Made by a program: the position numbers and the translations under genes
NCBI GenBank assembly: GCA_036362985.1
Contig: JAYGXS010000009.1
Location: 26,577,079 to 26,641,078, forward strand
DNA from: Ligula intestinalis
Taxonomy: Eukaryota > Platyhelminthes > Cestoda > Diphyllobothriidea > Diphyllobothriidae
Length of the DNA: 64,000 bases
Direction of reading: 5' to 3'
In this document: positions 43,779 to 54,240 of the stretch, in pieces
Layout of the letters: the number at the start of each line of letters is the position of its first letter
Numbering within the stretch: position 1 is the first letter of the stretch
The notes under the pieces: model-generated
What the model saw: only the letters and a program-made list of their open reading frames with translations
What the model was told of the DNA's origin: nothing
The model's database searches: none

Positions 43779-45287
43779 CAGGAAAAGTGCAATGAACAAC
43801 TAAAATGTCAAAACTGCCGAAAAATCAATAGTTATACAGAGTGAAACCTGATTGATAGGTGTGGCCTCAGTTAGGCTCTGTGAAGTGGCCTCTGTCTTTT
43901 CTATCGTTCTTTAACGTGCTTATTAATGCCATCCAACTCGACGTGCCGATTGATGTATGAATCGTTGGAGTGCATGGCTTCGAAGAATTCTCGGCAATCT
44001 TTGGAGGGCAAACTCCGACGGTGCGTGTTTTAATCCCATGCAAAGTTGTCTCCTGTGTCGAGGCAATGCATAGCCATTTCGGACAAATGGTCACGTCTCT
44101 TCACAGCCAATTGGTGCTCGTGGATGCGTGTGGAGGCGGATCTTTCTGTTTGGCCACAATATACAGTATCACAACCTCCGCATGGGATTTGTAAATGGCT
44201 TCTTTCTTATTTAGGTAACTGAAACTATCGTTAGGGTATAATAGCTGCGTGCGTAAAGTAGCCATCGGTTTGTGCACCATTTTTATTCAGTGTTTCCGCA
44301 AATTTCTTTCAACGAGTTCAGGCACATTCTTCATGTAAGCGAGGACTCACTATGTATTTGTTTTGGGCGCTTGAGTGAAACTATCTGGTTCTTTTTTGTT
44401 GCATTGTTGTTGTTTCATGCATCGGCGTATAAAGCTTCTGGGGTAGCCGTTTCAGGAGAATAATCAAACAAGTAATTGAGCTCTATTCAGTATGTTTGTT
44501 TGTCAGAGAAGTGTGTCTTTACTCGACGTAGCAGACTATTGACGGCACTCCATTTATGAGAGATGGGGCTGATGCTCTCATAGCTTAGAATAACTTCCAT
44601 ATACGTTTCTTTGCGATAAACGGACGTTTGTAACGTTCCTTCAGTATTTCGCTGCACGAGAACATCCAGAAATGGAAGTTTGTTGTGAACCTCTTTTTCG
44701 AGTGTGAATTGGATGCCCGGAATGGTTGAGTTGATGGCATTATGGAGCACTTCGAGTTGGTCCTTTTTAAAGACAACAAATTTGTCGTCTAGATATCGTG
44801 CCCATAACTTACGGTTAGTCGATGGAAGGGCCGTTGATTCTAGTTTCTGCATCGTCATTTCGGCAAGGAATCCAGATATGGGTGACCCCATTGGAGATCC
44901 TTTTAATTGTTGATAGCATTGCTGATCAAATGAAAAATTAGTTTCTAGGCAAAAATCCATAAGTTCAAGTAAGGCACCTGCATGAACCTTCGTTTTATAG
45001 CCCTTCAAGGCTTCCTCTGTGCATTGCCTTGCTACATCAAGTGGTATGGATGTGAACAGGGAAAAGACGTCGAAGGAGACCATTATTTCATCATTGGAGA
45101 CCGTGATCCCCCTTATTTTCTGTAGAAACTCGGTAGAGTTATGAATGGAAGTTTCGCAATCTTTCGTAAGTAGATGAAGTTGTCGGAATAACCACTTAGA
45201 GATTTTGTAGTCTGGTGTACCGATTAATGGAATTGTGGGTCTCAGGGGAACTTCCGGCTTGTGAATTTTGGGTAATCCGTAGATCTT

Positions 45288-45898
45288 TATTGGCCTTGTT
45301 GCAGCCACTTGCAGCCCAAAACCAATTGCTGACGCATGGCGCCTTTAGCCTGCCTGCGCGCCCACTGCTAGGCTAGGCGCTAACTGTCCTTGACCGACGC
45401 GCACATACTCCTCAGCGCGAACGCTCGCTCAGGCTAGCCAGCGTTAGCCAACCTCAAGGTCGTGCGCACGCGCTAGTCTAGACATCAGCAGCCCCATTGG
45501 CCCCGGGACAAAGCATTCGCCGGCAGTTCCTGATGCTCTAGTCACTCCGAAATTGACGCCCTAGCAACCGGACTGCGGTCCGCCGCGTGCCAAAACTCTT
45601 TCCATCTATTCTCCATTCCATTGCGTACACAATAAACTCTTCCATCTACCAAATAAATTTCGTGACGGCTCGTCAGCTGCGGCCCGTCTTTGCATGAATG
45701 AATAACACGTTGGTTATAGCACAATTTATTTGATCGAATAAATTCTGCCATATTTGCTTGCTTCAAATTTTTTCCTGGGAAAAGATGTTTCACATCTTCC
45801 TTCTACTTTGGCCTTCCCAAGACTTCTACCGTCTCCTAAGGAATCAGGGTCTGGAAACTTGTAGGTGTCAGGGTTAACCGCCTTAGCCTTAACGCCTA
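45288..45898 (-). mobile_element. 611-bp non-autonomous insertion in Penelope element 1
   Basis: TAGATCTT stands at both borders (45280-45287 and 45899-45906). Removing the insert and one copy restores the Penelope frame as AKIYGLPKI, the same as in Penelope element 2. Read on the minus strand it starts TAGGCGTTAAGGCTAAGG and passes through TTTCCAGACCCTG and CTTAGGAGA into a GC-rich end, matching 7575-8052 and 11083-11410. An 8-bp duplication is the size made by hAT elements, but the ends do not form a convincing inverted repeat. Confidence 0.7.
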
Positions 45899-46439
45899 TA
45901 GATCTTCGCGATAGTTGCCTCTGATTGTTTCAGGCTTTTTGTGGCATCTCCTGAGAGTGCTTTCGCCTCTCTTAGGCGTTTTAGCTTTTTTGTCAATAGA
46001 TGACATTTGCTTCTTGGTAGGGTCTGTGGGAAGGGGCTTATAATTTGAGCTATTTTCTAATAGTGATAGCATTTTCTGCTTAGAGTCTGATTTTTAAAGA
46101 TAACAGTTAAGCCCCCCTTGTCTGCGGGAAGAATGATTATATTTTCATAAGTTTTTAAGTTCGTAAGTGCTTTCTTTTCTTCAGAGGACAGAGATGAAAA
46201 GTGATCCCGATCTTTTAAGGCGTAGACAGTGCTATTTCGGATTGTAAATCGATCATCGTCATTGATGTATCCCGTTAATAGGATAGACTCCAAGCTGGCT
46301 AGAAATTCCAAGTAATTAGAATCAGAATGGTTGTACATTAGATTTTCTATCTCATGAACTGTCACCCGGAATTCTGAAATGCATTTTCGAGTCAAACATA
46401 TTTATTACGTATGGTTTTAAAAATGATGATCATACAGCC

Positions 46440-46665
46440 CCATCTGAATATATATTTAGGTCACGCCAGGATGCCGGCTTTTTGATGAGCTTCTTTCTGA
46501 CCGCGAAGTAAAAGTATGTACTACAAAATGTGGCTACTCAAGTAGTATGCCTTATTGTCATTGATTTAGACTGCCTTTATAAATTCAAATATATTTTATG
46601 GGAAGCATGCACAAAAATATTTCTTGCACTCGTTTTGTAGCAAAGGACAACTTTAAATTTTATAC
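46440..46665 (-). repeat. AT-rich dispersed repeat, inverted relative to 49195-49450
   Basis: Shared blocks in order: GGATGCCGGCTTTTT, AAGTAGTATGCCTT, TGTCATTGATTT, GCCTTTATAAATTCAAATAT, GCATGCA, TTGTAGCAAA and AAATTTTATA. Other copies are at 49195-49450 and 57058-57310 (opposite orientation), with partial ones at 38545, 41370, 54860 and 55290. Confidence 0.65.
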
Positions 46666-47012
46666 CTAAACAAAGGGTATCCTTCGGTTTTAAAAAATCC
46701 CAAAATATGAGCTTTTTTACAATTTGTAGGTGTTCATTCCTCGAACATCGTATCCGCCAATGTGTTAATGCTGCCTTAAATGCATAAAGCATGCTCCATA
46801 TCTATTGCAACATTTAATGAGAACTATGTGAGATCTTCCTCAAGTTGTAGGCAAAAACGTACTTTTCCTTAAACAGGATGTAAAAAGTGCGCAGTTTGTC
46901 AACTTTGAATTCCAGTGTACTAGTCACTAGGTTTCAAAGCGAATTTGAAAAAAGGCATCCCGAGAAATATAATTTGATGGAGAAATTCTTCAGGAAACGC
47001 TAACAAACTTTA
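46666..47012. other. spacer between repeat and Penelope element 2
   Basis: The region 46700-46830 shares a diverged block with 39830-39980 (TGCAATA, GGAGCATG, GGCAGCATTAA on the minus strand). No coding is seen. Confidence 0.4.
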
Positions 47013-47057
47013 TTCGTAAATTTTCGACACTAGCACGCTAGGTCGTCTTCAAACGTG
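47013..47057 (-). ncRNA. hammerhead-like motif at the end of Penelope element 2
   Basis: The minus strand has CGT, core TTGAAGA, one extra C, then helix II (GACCTAGC with GCTAGTGTC, one bulged T), GAAA, the palindrome AATT with T, and ACG. CGT and ACG pair as helix I. Only C3 of the core is changed, to T. Its arms differ in sequence from those at 9219-9269, yet the same pairing is preserved. Confidence 0.5.
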
Positions 47058-49161
47058 AGGAAATAGTGTGAGGAACCGTTCACATTTTTAAACGTGTCAA
47101 AAAATCGATAATGCTAAATCAGCTGTGGTCATTAGCCTGCTTTTGTGGTTGGTCTATTTTCCAGGCCTTTTTAAGGTTAGTGTATATTGGATCCAATTCA
47201 ACGTACCTGTTGATGCAGGATTCATCGGAATTCATAGCTTCTAAAAATTCGCGACCCTTCTTGTATGGGCAAGAGCCGACAATGCAAGTTTTGTCCCATG
47301 CAAATTTGTGCTCAGTTTATACTGTGTGCATGGCGAACTCGGGCAACGAATATCGTCCCTTTACCGCTCGCTGATGTTCACGTAAGCGTGTGGAGGCCGA
47401 TCGTCCTGTTTGTCCGCAATAAACTGCATTGCAACAGCTACAAGGAATTTTGTAAACGACCTCTTTTCTGTCTAAATAGCAAACCCTATCCTTAGGGTGT
47501 ACAAGCTGGTTTCGTAGAGTATGTGTTTGTTTGTGCGCTACTTGGATTTGATACTTCTTCAGGTGTCTTTCAACGAGTTCAGACACATTTTTAATATATG
47601 GAAGTGTTTGCAAATTTCTAGGATTAGGCGCTTCATCGGAACATTCTAGTTCCTTTTTGTTTTGCTTAAACTTTTGCCGTTTCATGCATCGACGCACGAA
47701 CTCTCTGGGGTAGCTGTTTTTTAAAAACAGTGTGAATATGTAATTGAGTTCGGCTTGGTAGAGGTCGGGGTAAGAACAATGCGTTTTTGCTCGATTTATT
47801 AGGGTGATACCAGTACTTCACTTGTGAGCAATAGGGTGGTTGCTCTTGTAATGAAGGATAACATCAGCATAGATCTTTTTGCGGTAAACCGATGTTTGAA
47901 ACGTTCCATCAGTATTACGCTGTACGGGGACGTCAAGAAAGAGGAGTTTGTTGTCAATTTCTTTTTCGAGCTTAAATGTGATTCCAGGTATTGTTGAATT
48001 GAGAATGTTGTGTAGTATTTCCAGTTGGTCTTGTTTAACAATGACAAACGTGTCATCGACATAGCGTACCTACAACTTGGGTTTAACTAGTGGTAGGGCC
48101 ATGGTTTCTAATTCTTGCATAGTGATTTCGGCCAAGAAGCTTGAAATTGAAGACCTCATGGGTGCATTTTTTATTTGTTTATAGTTTTGTTGAGCGAACG
48201 AGAAATTCGTTTCCAAACATAGATCTAAGATTTCAAACAGAGCAGATGAAGTTTAGTCCAAATCGTAGGAATAAAGTAATGCTTCTGTGTATTGTCTTGC
48301 TAAATCTAAGGGTATTGACGTGAAGAGAGCGACAACATCAAATGACACCATTATTTCGTCCGCTGTTATTTCAAGCCCTTTTAATTTGTTTAAAAACATC
48401 ATGGAGTTGTTGATTGATGTTTCTCAATCTTTTGTCAATGGGCGAATTTTTCGAAATAGCCACTTTGCGATTTTGTAATTGGGTGCGCCGATTAATGATA
48501 CTATCGGTCTTAGTGGTACTTCGGGCTTGTGCATTTTAGGTAGTCCGTAGATTTTAGCTATGTTTGGTTCGGCTTATCTTAGGGACTTCGCAATATCGCC
48601 TGATATTTCTTTCTTCCCTGTAAGACGTTTAAGTACCTTTTCAATATTTGCATTTTGTGTTTTGGTGGGGTCCGTACTAAGGGTTTCGTATGTTGACTTG
48701 TCCTCCAGTAGTGATAGCATTTTTGCATCGTAATCTGTCTTGTCCAAGATGGCGGTTGAGCCTCCTTTATCTGCAGGAAGGATGACAATGTTTTTGTCTG
48801 TTTTGAGAGATATAAGTGCTTTCTTCTCTTCTTGTGATAACACTGAATAGGGAGTTCGGTTCTTTAAGGCGTGTTCAGTGTTATTTTGGATTGTGAATTG
48901 TTCATCTTCAGTTAGATTTTCTGTTACTAAAATGGATTCTAAATTTGCGAGAAAGTCTAGATATTTGGAATCGGCAATGTTGTAATTCATTCCCATAGAA
49001 AGCACGTGTTTTTCGGTTGTTGTGAGATCTCTCAATGACAGATTGGTTACGTTTATTGAGTTAATCTGGATTGTGTGGGATGTATTGTTAATGGTCATCC
49101 ATTTCTTCTCTAAAATTTTTCTCTTCTTCTGTCGTCCAATGTTGGAAACACGAGTAATCAT
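47013..49161 (-). mobile_element. Penelope-like retroelement 2, nearly full length
   Basis: From 49161 the frame reads the N-terminal region (SLRDLTTTEKHVLSMGMNYN, LTEDEQFTIQNNTEHALKN, IVILPADKGGSTAILDKTDY). It continues through [61 protein letters not shown] and KLEKEIDNKLLFLDV to a GIY-YIG endonuclease (VVYKIPCSCCNAVYCGQTGR, STRLREHQRAVKGR) and the tail REFLEAMNSDESCINRYVEL. Several codons are now stops (for example 48574-48576 and in the 48420 and 48250 areas), mostly without frameshifts. The catalytic YVDD and the GIY-YIG start are present. An AATAAA is at the 3' end just past the hammerhead-like motif. Confidence 0.92.
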
Positions 49162-49194
49162 CTCATTTTAAAACCGAAAGAACCCTTCCTTTAA

Positions 49195-49450
49195 GTATAA
49201 AATTTAAAGGAGGCCTAATTTGCTACCAAACGAGTACAATAAATATTTTTTTCATGCATGTTTTCCAAAAAATATATTTGAATCTATAAAGGCAGGCAAA
49301 ATCAATGACAAAAAAACATACTAATTAAGTAGTTACTTTTCATAGTACGTACTTTTTCTTGGTGGTCTGAGAGAAAGTCGTTAAAAAGCCGGCATCCTGA
49401 AGTGTCCAAAATATGTTGATAATAGGCTGCACGATCGTCTCTATTACAAC
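49195..49450 (+). repeat. AT-rich dispersed repeat immediately 5' of Penelope element 2
   Basis: It begins about 30 bases beyond the Penelope N-terminus: AAATTTAAAGGAGGCC, TTGCTACCAAACGAG, GCATGTTTTCCAAAAAATAT, AAGGCAGGCAAAATCAATG, AAAAAGCCGGCATCCTG. It is the inverse of 46440-46665, so the two flank Penelope element 2 in opposite orientations. Confidence 0.65.
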
Positions 49451-50394
49451 CATCCGCAATTAATATGTTCCTATCAAAAACTCATTGCAGAATTCCGAGT
49501 GACGTTTCATGAGATAGGAGATCTACTGCATTTCATCCCTTTGGAAAGCGCACTCGCCTCAGTTGCTGTGAGGACTCTGGAAGACAGGTTCAAAATTTTT
49601 GCTGCAGATTGTTGGTTCATAAATGCTGGCTGAGAAATATTCTTCTATTTTTTGTCAAGAAGCATCTTTTTCTTTTGCCTTTCGACTTCTGACACATGGG
49701 CAGTTGTTTTACTTACAGATTAAATCAAGTTTAGCGGAAGCTTATTGCGGCAAAATGCATATGTTGTTCTTTGGTAGAATGGAACTTCTGGAGTCGATAA
49801 TGCGCATCAGTTATGAATGCTCCAAGCATGCTCTTCCCATAACGAGATGCGATCTGATATCCAAGAGGAGATTTGACGGCAGGTCTCACACATACAGATT
49901 TTGGTAAAATTTTCATTTTTCGGGATTGGTGGAGAAATTTTAATTGTTCGCGCGTAAAACCTTCGCGAATAGCTTATTTCTCCCATTGACTGGCTGCGAG
50001 CAAAATATTGCGTTCGTAATTCATTCGTATAAACTGCAACACTCGCATCCCAAGAAGTTTTAATTGAAGGAAGATGTTCTTTGGGATAAAAGAATACACG
50101 CAAAGAATTTCTTCAAATTAAAATTTCTTGGGATGCGTTTGTTCCAGTTTATACGTAAGAATGTTTCTTGTAAAAAAGCCATCAGGTTGAACGAGGTCCA
50201 CCATAGCAAGGCGACGCAGGGAAGGTGACTTGCTAGTGAACTAGATTATAGTAAGTGTAGACTAGCGATCCATCTACCGCGCTCTCTCCCCCTCTCCACC
50301 GGAGTCCGATGTCATGATCGAGTCCAGGAGACTGGAGGTGGGATGGGGTGGGGCGCATGTGACGGACGCGGTCGTAGCTTTCCCCGAGTTAGCC
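49451..50394. other. no gene recognised
   Basis: Short open frames only. A segment near 50050-50100 repeats the motif GAAGATGTTCTTTGGGATAAAA found at 43690-43720, so Penelope-derived 3' sequence is scattered here. Confidence 0.4.
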
Positions 50395-50585
50395 GCCACA
50401 TTTGACTGGTGTCCCACGATATGGGAGAGACATAGAAGCCACATTGAGAGGGAGCAACTGCAGTCTGACTCTTAGTCCACCCAACCGTATACTGTGCAGA
50501 ATGTGCAGTCCGAGTTAGCTTTTAATGCACCGTAATAGTTTCAAGAGCGTCGGATTGTTTTTAGTGAGAAAAATGTGTTCAGGCG
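50395..50585 (+). repeat. dispersed repeat, partner of 19850-20100
   Basis: See the entry at 19421-20100: AGCCACATT, GGGAGCAACTGCAG, CTGACTCTTAGTCC, and a TTTTAATGCACCGTAATAG stretch correspond in order. Confidence 0.5.
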
Positions 50586-50747
50586 ATGACCCCACGTTAC
50601 CATTGTTTGACTGTGTACAATTTCAAATTTTACCGAGAATAAACCGTTTGCAAAACGGCGCCTTACATATGCGAGCTATGCTTCCGTGTTATACGTAGAT
50701 GGGCATTGAGGAGACACAAGGTAGGTTGAGAAATATAAACCTTATTA

Positions 50748-50816
50748 CAGTAGTCGCCGGCTAATAAGCCCAATTTGGTCTGGGCCCGAGGTGGGCTTAA
50801 CAACCGGCGGCTACTG
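50748..50816. mobile_element. 69-bp foldback MITE, pogo/Tigger-like
   Basis: The ends are CAGTAGTCGCCGG and its inverted partner CCGGCGGCTACTG. Pairing continues to TAAGCCCA/TGGGCTTA, leaving a loop of about 18 bases. TA lies on both sides (50746-50747 and 50817-50818). The CAGTAG start and TA target fit Tigger/pogo-type elements. It has no coding capacity. Confidence 0.75.
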
Positions 50817-50819
50817 TAT

Positions 50820-53699
50820 TAACATTTGGTTTAACCGAGCCTGCTCAGACTGCACTTGATGCACGTAGTCGCCCCCTGCCCCTCTACCCCCAGACCCCCC
50901 CCCCCCTATTTGAACGCGTGTGACCTGAACACGGGTTTTTCGTCCTAGACATACGCCGGCAAAAGTTGGCAAAGCATGACATCGATCCAGGCGCCGGATT
51001 TGGAGAGGGGGGGGGGGGTAGCAAATGCAGGAGGCGTGCGTGCGCGAAGGGTTTTTCTCAGGTGGACGTGGGAGCTTGTGTGTGGGTGTTCGACCATCGA
51101 TTTCGATGCCAGCTTGTAGACTACCCGGGCCAGTGCACGGAATACCGCCCATATACACAATCACGGCGCAGTGGAACTAAAGGCTGCACTTTGGTCCCAC
51201 TGGAACCATTGTATCCTCTGGTTCCGGAACATTGCCATTAGGTTACCTCAAAAATGGCTGGTTATAAGGTGGGCTCATGTCTAGATTGCTGTTATCAGCA
51301 GAGGCTTTTGTTGATTCTATACGCTAAAGTATATTCTCGAGGAAGACTAAAAGAGGTTTTTTAAGAGGTATTCACTGTAAAGTACGTCTTCCTAAGACTG
51401 GTTGCATACAGGAAATAGTATTATGTTCTTCAACAAGACTAATAATGTCAGTATACGTTCGAACACAACTTACATTTCAATTCATCCCCAAGGCATCTGA
51501 AAGCAAGCCACAAGACCATAAATGGTTTTAGAAAAATATGTTTTGATGTCGGTCAACTGATTGGTACCGCCTTACGCACACACCACTATCGACCACCATA
51601 TGCGTATTTACAGTTTTAGCGGCACCATCCTTCGCCATTCAAAAAACCAACGTGCCCGTGAAAGAGGATTCCTACTTCGATCAGCTTTTTGTTGGGCAGC
51701 AATATTCATCGGTGAGTCCTTACGAAATTCATTATTTTATTTTGCTTTTATCAGCAGATTATCACCAAAGTGCAACGTCTTTTTCCGGAGCAGATAGCAT
51801 TGCAATTTTGCGCAGATTTTATGCAGTTTAGTATCTTACGCAGGAATAATTTTTATTTTCAAGGTTGTCAGCTCCGACCCACAAATACGGGTTGGTAATT
51901 CATCGCATCCGTGTGATAGAGAAGACTTTTGTTTTCAACAGTACTGCGGTAAGACTCTAGTCTATTGAATGCTCCGACAATTTATACCCATCTGTTTTTA
52001 TAGTATATTGGGGTAATGGTGAAAACCCTCACCTTTTGGAACCGTTGTATCCGTTGAATATTCGCACGTATTGTACGTTCCATGTTTTTTTTTTCTATCA
52101 ACATTTTGGCGGCTGTGTTCGACGAGCCTTTATTAATTTATGAAAAGTCTTTTTATGTTATAACCCCGTTTCTTTAACGTTATTAGTGGGCAGAAGAAGG
52201 CAAGAGAGCAGTTCTGTTAGCAACGGCCTGTATTCAACACCGCACAAAGTCAGCGGAGTTTGCGAAGTCCTTTTGCTTATCTACTCCGGCCTGTTTATAC
52301 GGTTTCAGCCTTTCTAGAATATTCCTGGCGGATGATGTGCTCACAGGCATTCTGGAACCTCTTCGACTGCGGCCACTGCCCACGGTATGTGGGTGGTCGT
52401 TTCGCTTGCTCGACGCACGGCGTGGGCGCCTTGCATGTGGGCATAACCCAGCTGGCCTGCTCTTTTTGCCGATGGCTTTGAGTGCATGGGGGGTCCCGCC
52501 TGCGTAACAGTTTATCGACAAAATAGCTCTGTGTCTAATTCTGGTATGCCGCCTTAGGAGGCCTCGTATGCGCCGTATGTGATGATTCTGACCCCGAGAC
52601 GGTTAGTGCCTCTTCAGAGTATTGCGGCCAGTAGCATTTGAGCCTGCTTTAATGCGCAGAGCTATGCGAATTTGTTGCTCAAAGAACGCAGAGCAAGCTA
52701 AAGGCATTAAACGAAAATGCTTCCGACAGGTGACATAGTCTGCAATTTTAGTTACTACCAATGCAAGGGAAAGTTTGAGTCAAAGAAAGTAATTTGGAAG
52801 CAGATGCAATCGCTGGGATCAGAACTCTATTTACCTAACGTTTCGAAATCCGTCGCGTATCCATCCTCAGAGGCAATAGCAGAAACGGGCAATTCATACA
52901 CAGGGACTTTCAGTATATATGGGATACCATCGTTATGCTGTTGCATACCTATGACAATTAACGGCTCCCCCCTGTTGAGGAGGGTTGCCTGCTTGTGCGC
53001 TGATTGGTTGGTGGCCGGCGTGCGGGTCTTGACCTGCCGAACTTCCCTTACCCGTGCTGAATTTGGGCACGATAATTACATGGCTCCTGGGCGCTGGCGT
53101 TAGGCGACGCATTCGCTTGTTTGCTTCCCAAGTGGCAACTTGCTTTGCCTCCAGCAGTGAAAATGGTTTGGAGAGGTAATTGCAGTTTTAGTCCCTCGAA
53201 ACTGCCTCAATTCACAGTCGCTGAAAAAAAGAATTCACACAGACAGCGTTCGATTTGAGACCTCGTGCCGTCAACATTAAATTAGCTAACTTATCATGGC
53301 TACGCTTACTCTTCCCTCTCCTTTTCTCGGTTAATTAGCTAGTCTTCCATTTTCCTTGGCTGTATATACACTCCTATGTCTATATGCGAAGGTTTCTTAA
53401 TCCGTAAAAAAACAGTACATTCACATGTGCCAGTCAGCAAAACGTAAACGCACGTCCCACAGTAAGCGTCCGGACGAGAGCAGATAGTCAAGTCCATCTG
53501 CTCTTCTCCATCTTCAAGGGCATAATATCCACTTACTGGACCGGATTTTGGTCTCCCCTTTAGGCACACTGTTTTTGTCACCAAGTCCTGTTTGAACTGG
53601 TTCGTCTAGAAAGGAATACTTTATGCTCATGGAGTTTTAGAAGAAGATAGTCTTAGCGTTTTCTGAACGTTAAGCACTTTTATTATAAGGACACTTCCA
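50820..53699. other. no gene recognised; paired homopolymers
   Basis: A run of 12 C (50895-50906) and a run of 12 G (51007-51018) lie 100 bases apart. Open frames at 51561-51797, 52260-52481 and 52717-53103 have no domain or splice context that I can support. The GC-rich stretch near 52970-53110 resembles the GC-rich end of the 7575/45288 insertion family only loosely. Confidence 0.4.
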
Positions 53700-54240
53700 T
53701 TACCGATACCGTTCTGATACTATTACGTCTACCACCAAGAATACTAATAAGATTACAATTATTAGGGCTACTGCCAAAACTAATACACTTACCACCACTA
53801 AGACGATTACTAATACCATCACCATCATTATTACTACGATTACTGCGTTCAGCGCACTGACATCGCGACTACCATTACTAATGCTACTAAAACTACCATT
53901 GCAACGACTACTACCACTAATAATACCATCTTTACTTCTACTAAGAATAGTTACCACTATTATTACAACTGCCAATACCACCACAACAAGTACTGCTGCT
54001 ACCGCTTCAACTGCCACTATCACAATAAAAGCTACTATTTCGAATATTACTGCTATTTTAACTACTAGAATCACCTTTATTTCTTACAACTACTACAACC
54101 ACTTCGAGTAACACTACCGTCGTAAGTACCGCTAAGACCACTGCCTTCTCACCACGGCCAGTGCCTCTACAAATACTACTACTACCACCACTACTGGTGC
54201 AACAACAACTAACATCACCAACACTTGCTACAATCCAATA
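53700..54240. repeat. degenerate trinucleotide repeat (ACT/ACC/ATT type)
   Basis: About 540 bases are built from ACT, ACC, ACA and ATT triplets on the plus strand. Long frames of Thr/Ile on one strand and Val/Ile on the other come from this periodicity and are not genes. Unlike the 3.6-kb tract, it shows no strand switch. Confidence 0.85.

Larger units (their letters stand above)
43735..46395 (-). mobile_element. Penelope-like retroelement 1
   Basis: The minus strand encodes, in order, an N-terminal region (KKALTNLKTYENIIILPADK), the reverse transcriptase ([69 protein letters not shown]) and the GIY-YIG endonuclease (ILYCGQTERSASTRIHEHQ, then REFFEAMHSNDSYINRHVEL). That order, and the LPADKGG, YGLPK and GSPMGSP motifs, are diagnostic of Penelope-like elements. 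The reverse transcriptase is intact over 273 codons (45308-44487). A 611-bp insertion splits the element between SEATIAKIY and GLPKIHK. The endonuclease is broken by frameshifts and stops. Confidence 0.9.

Noticed and set aside
53700..54111. 124-codon hydrophobic frame resembling a membrane protein
   Set aside because: It is the antisense of an ACT/ATT trinucleotide repeat.
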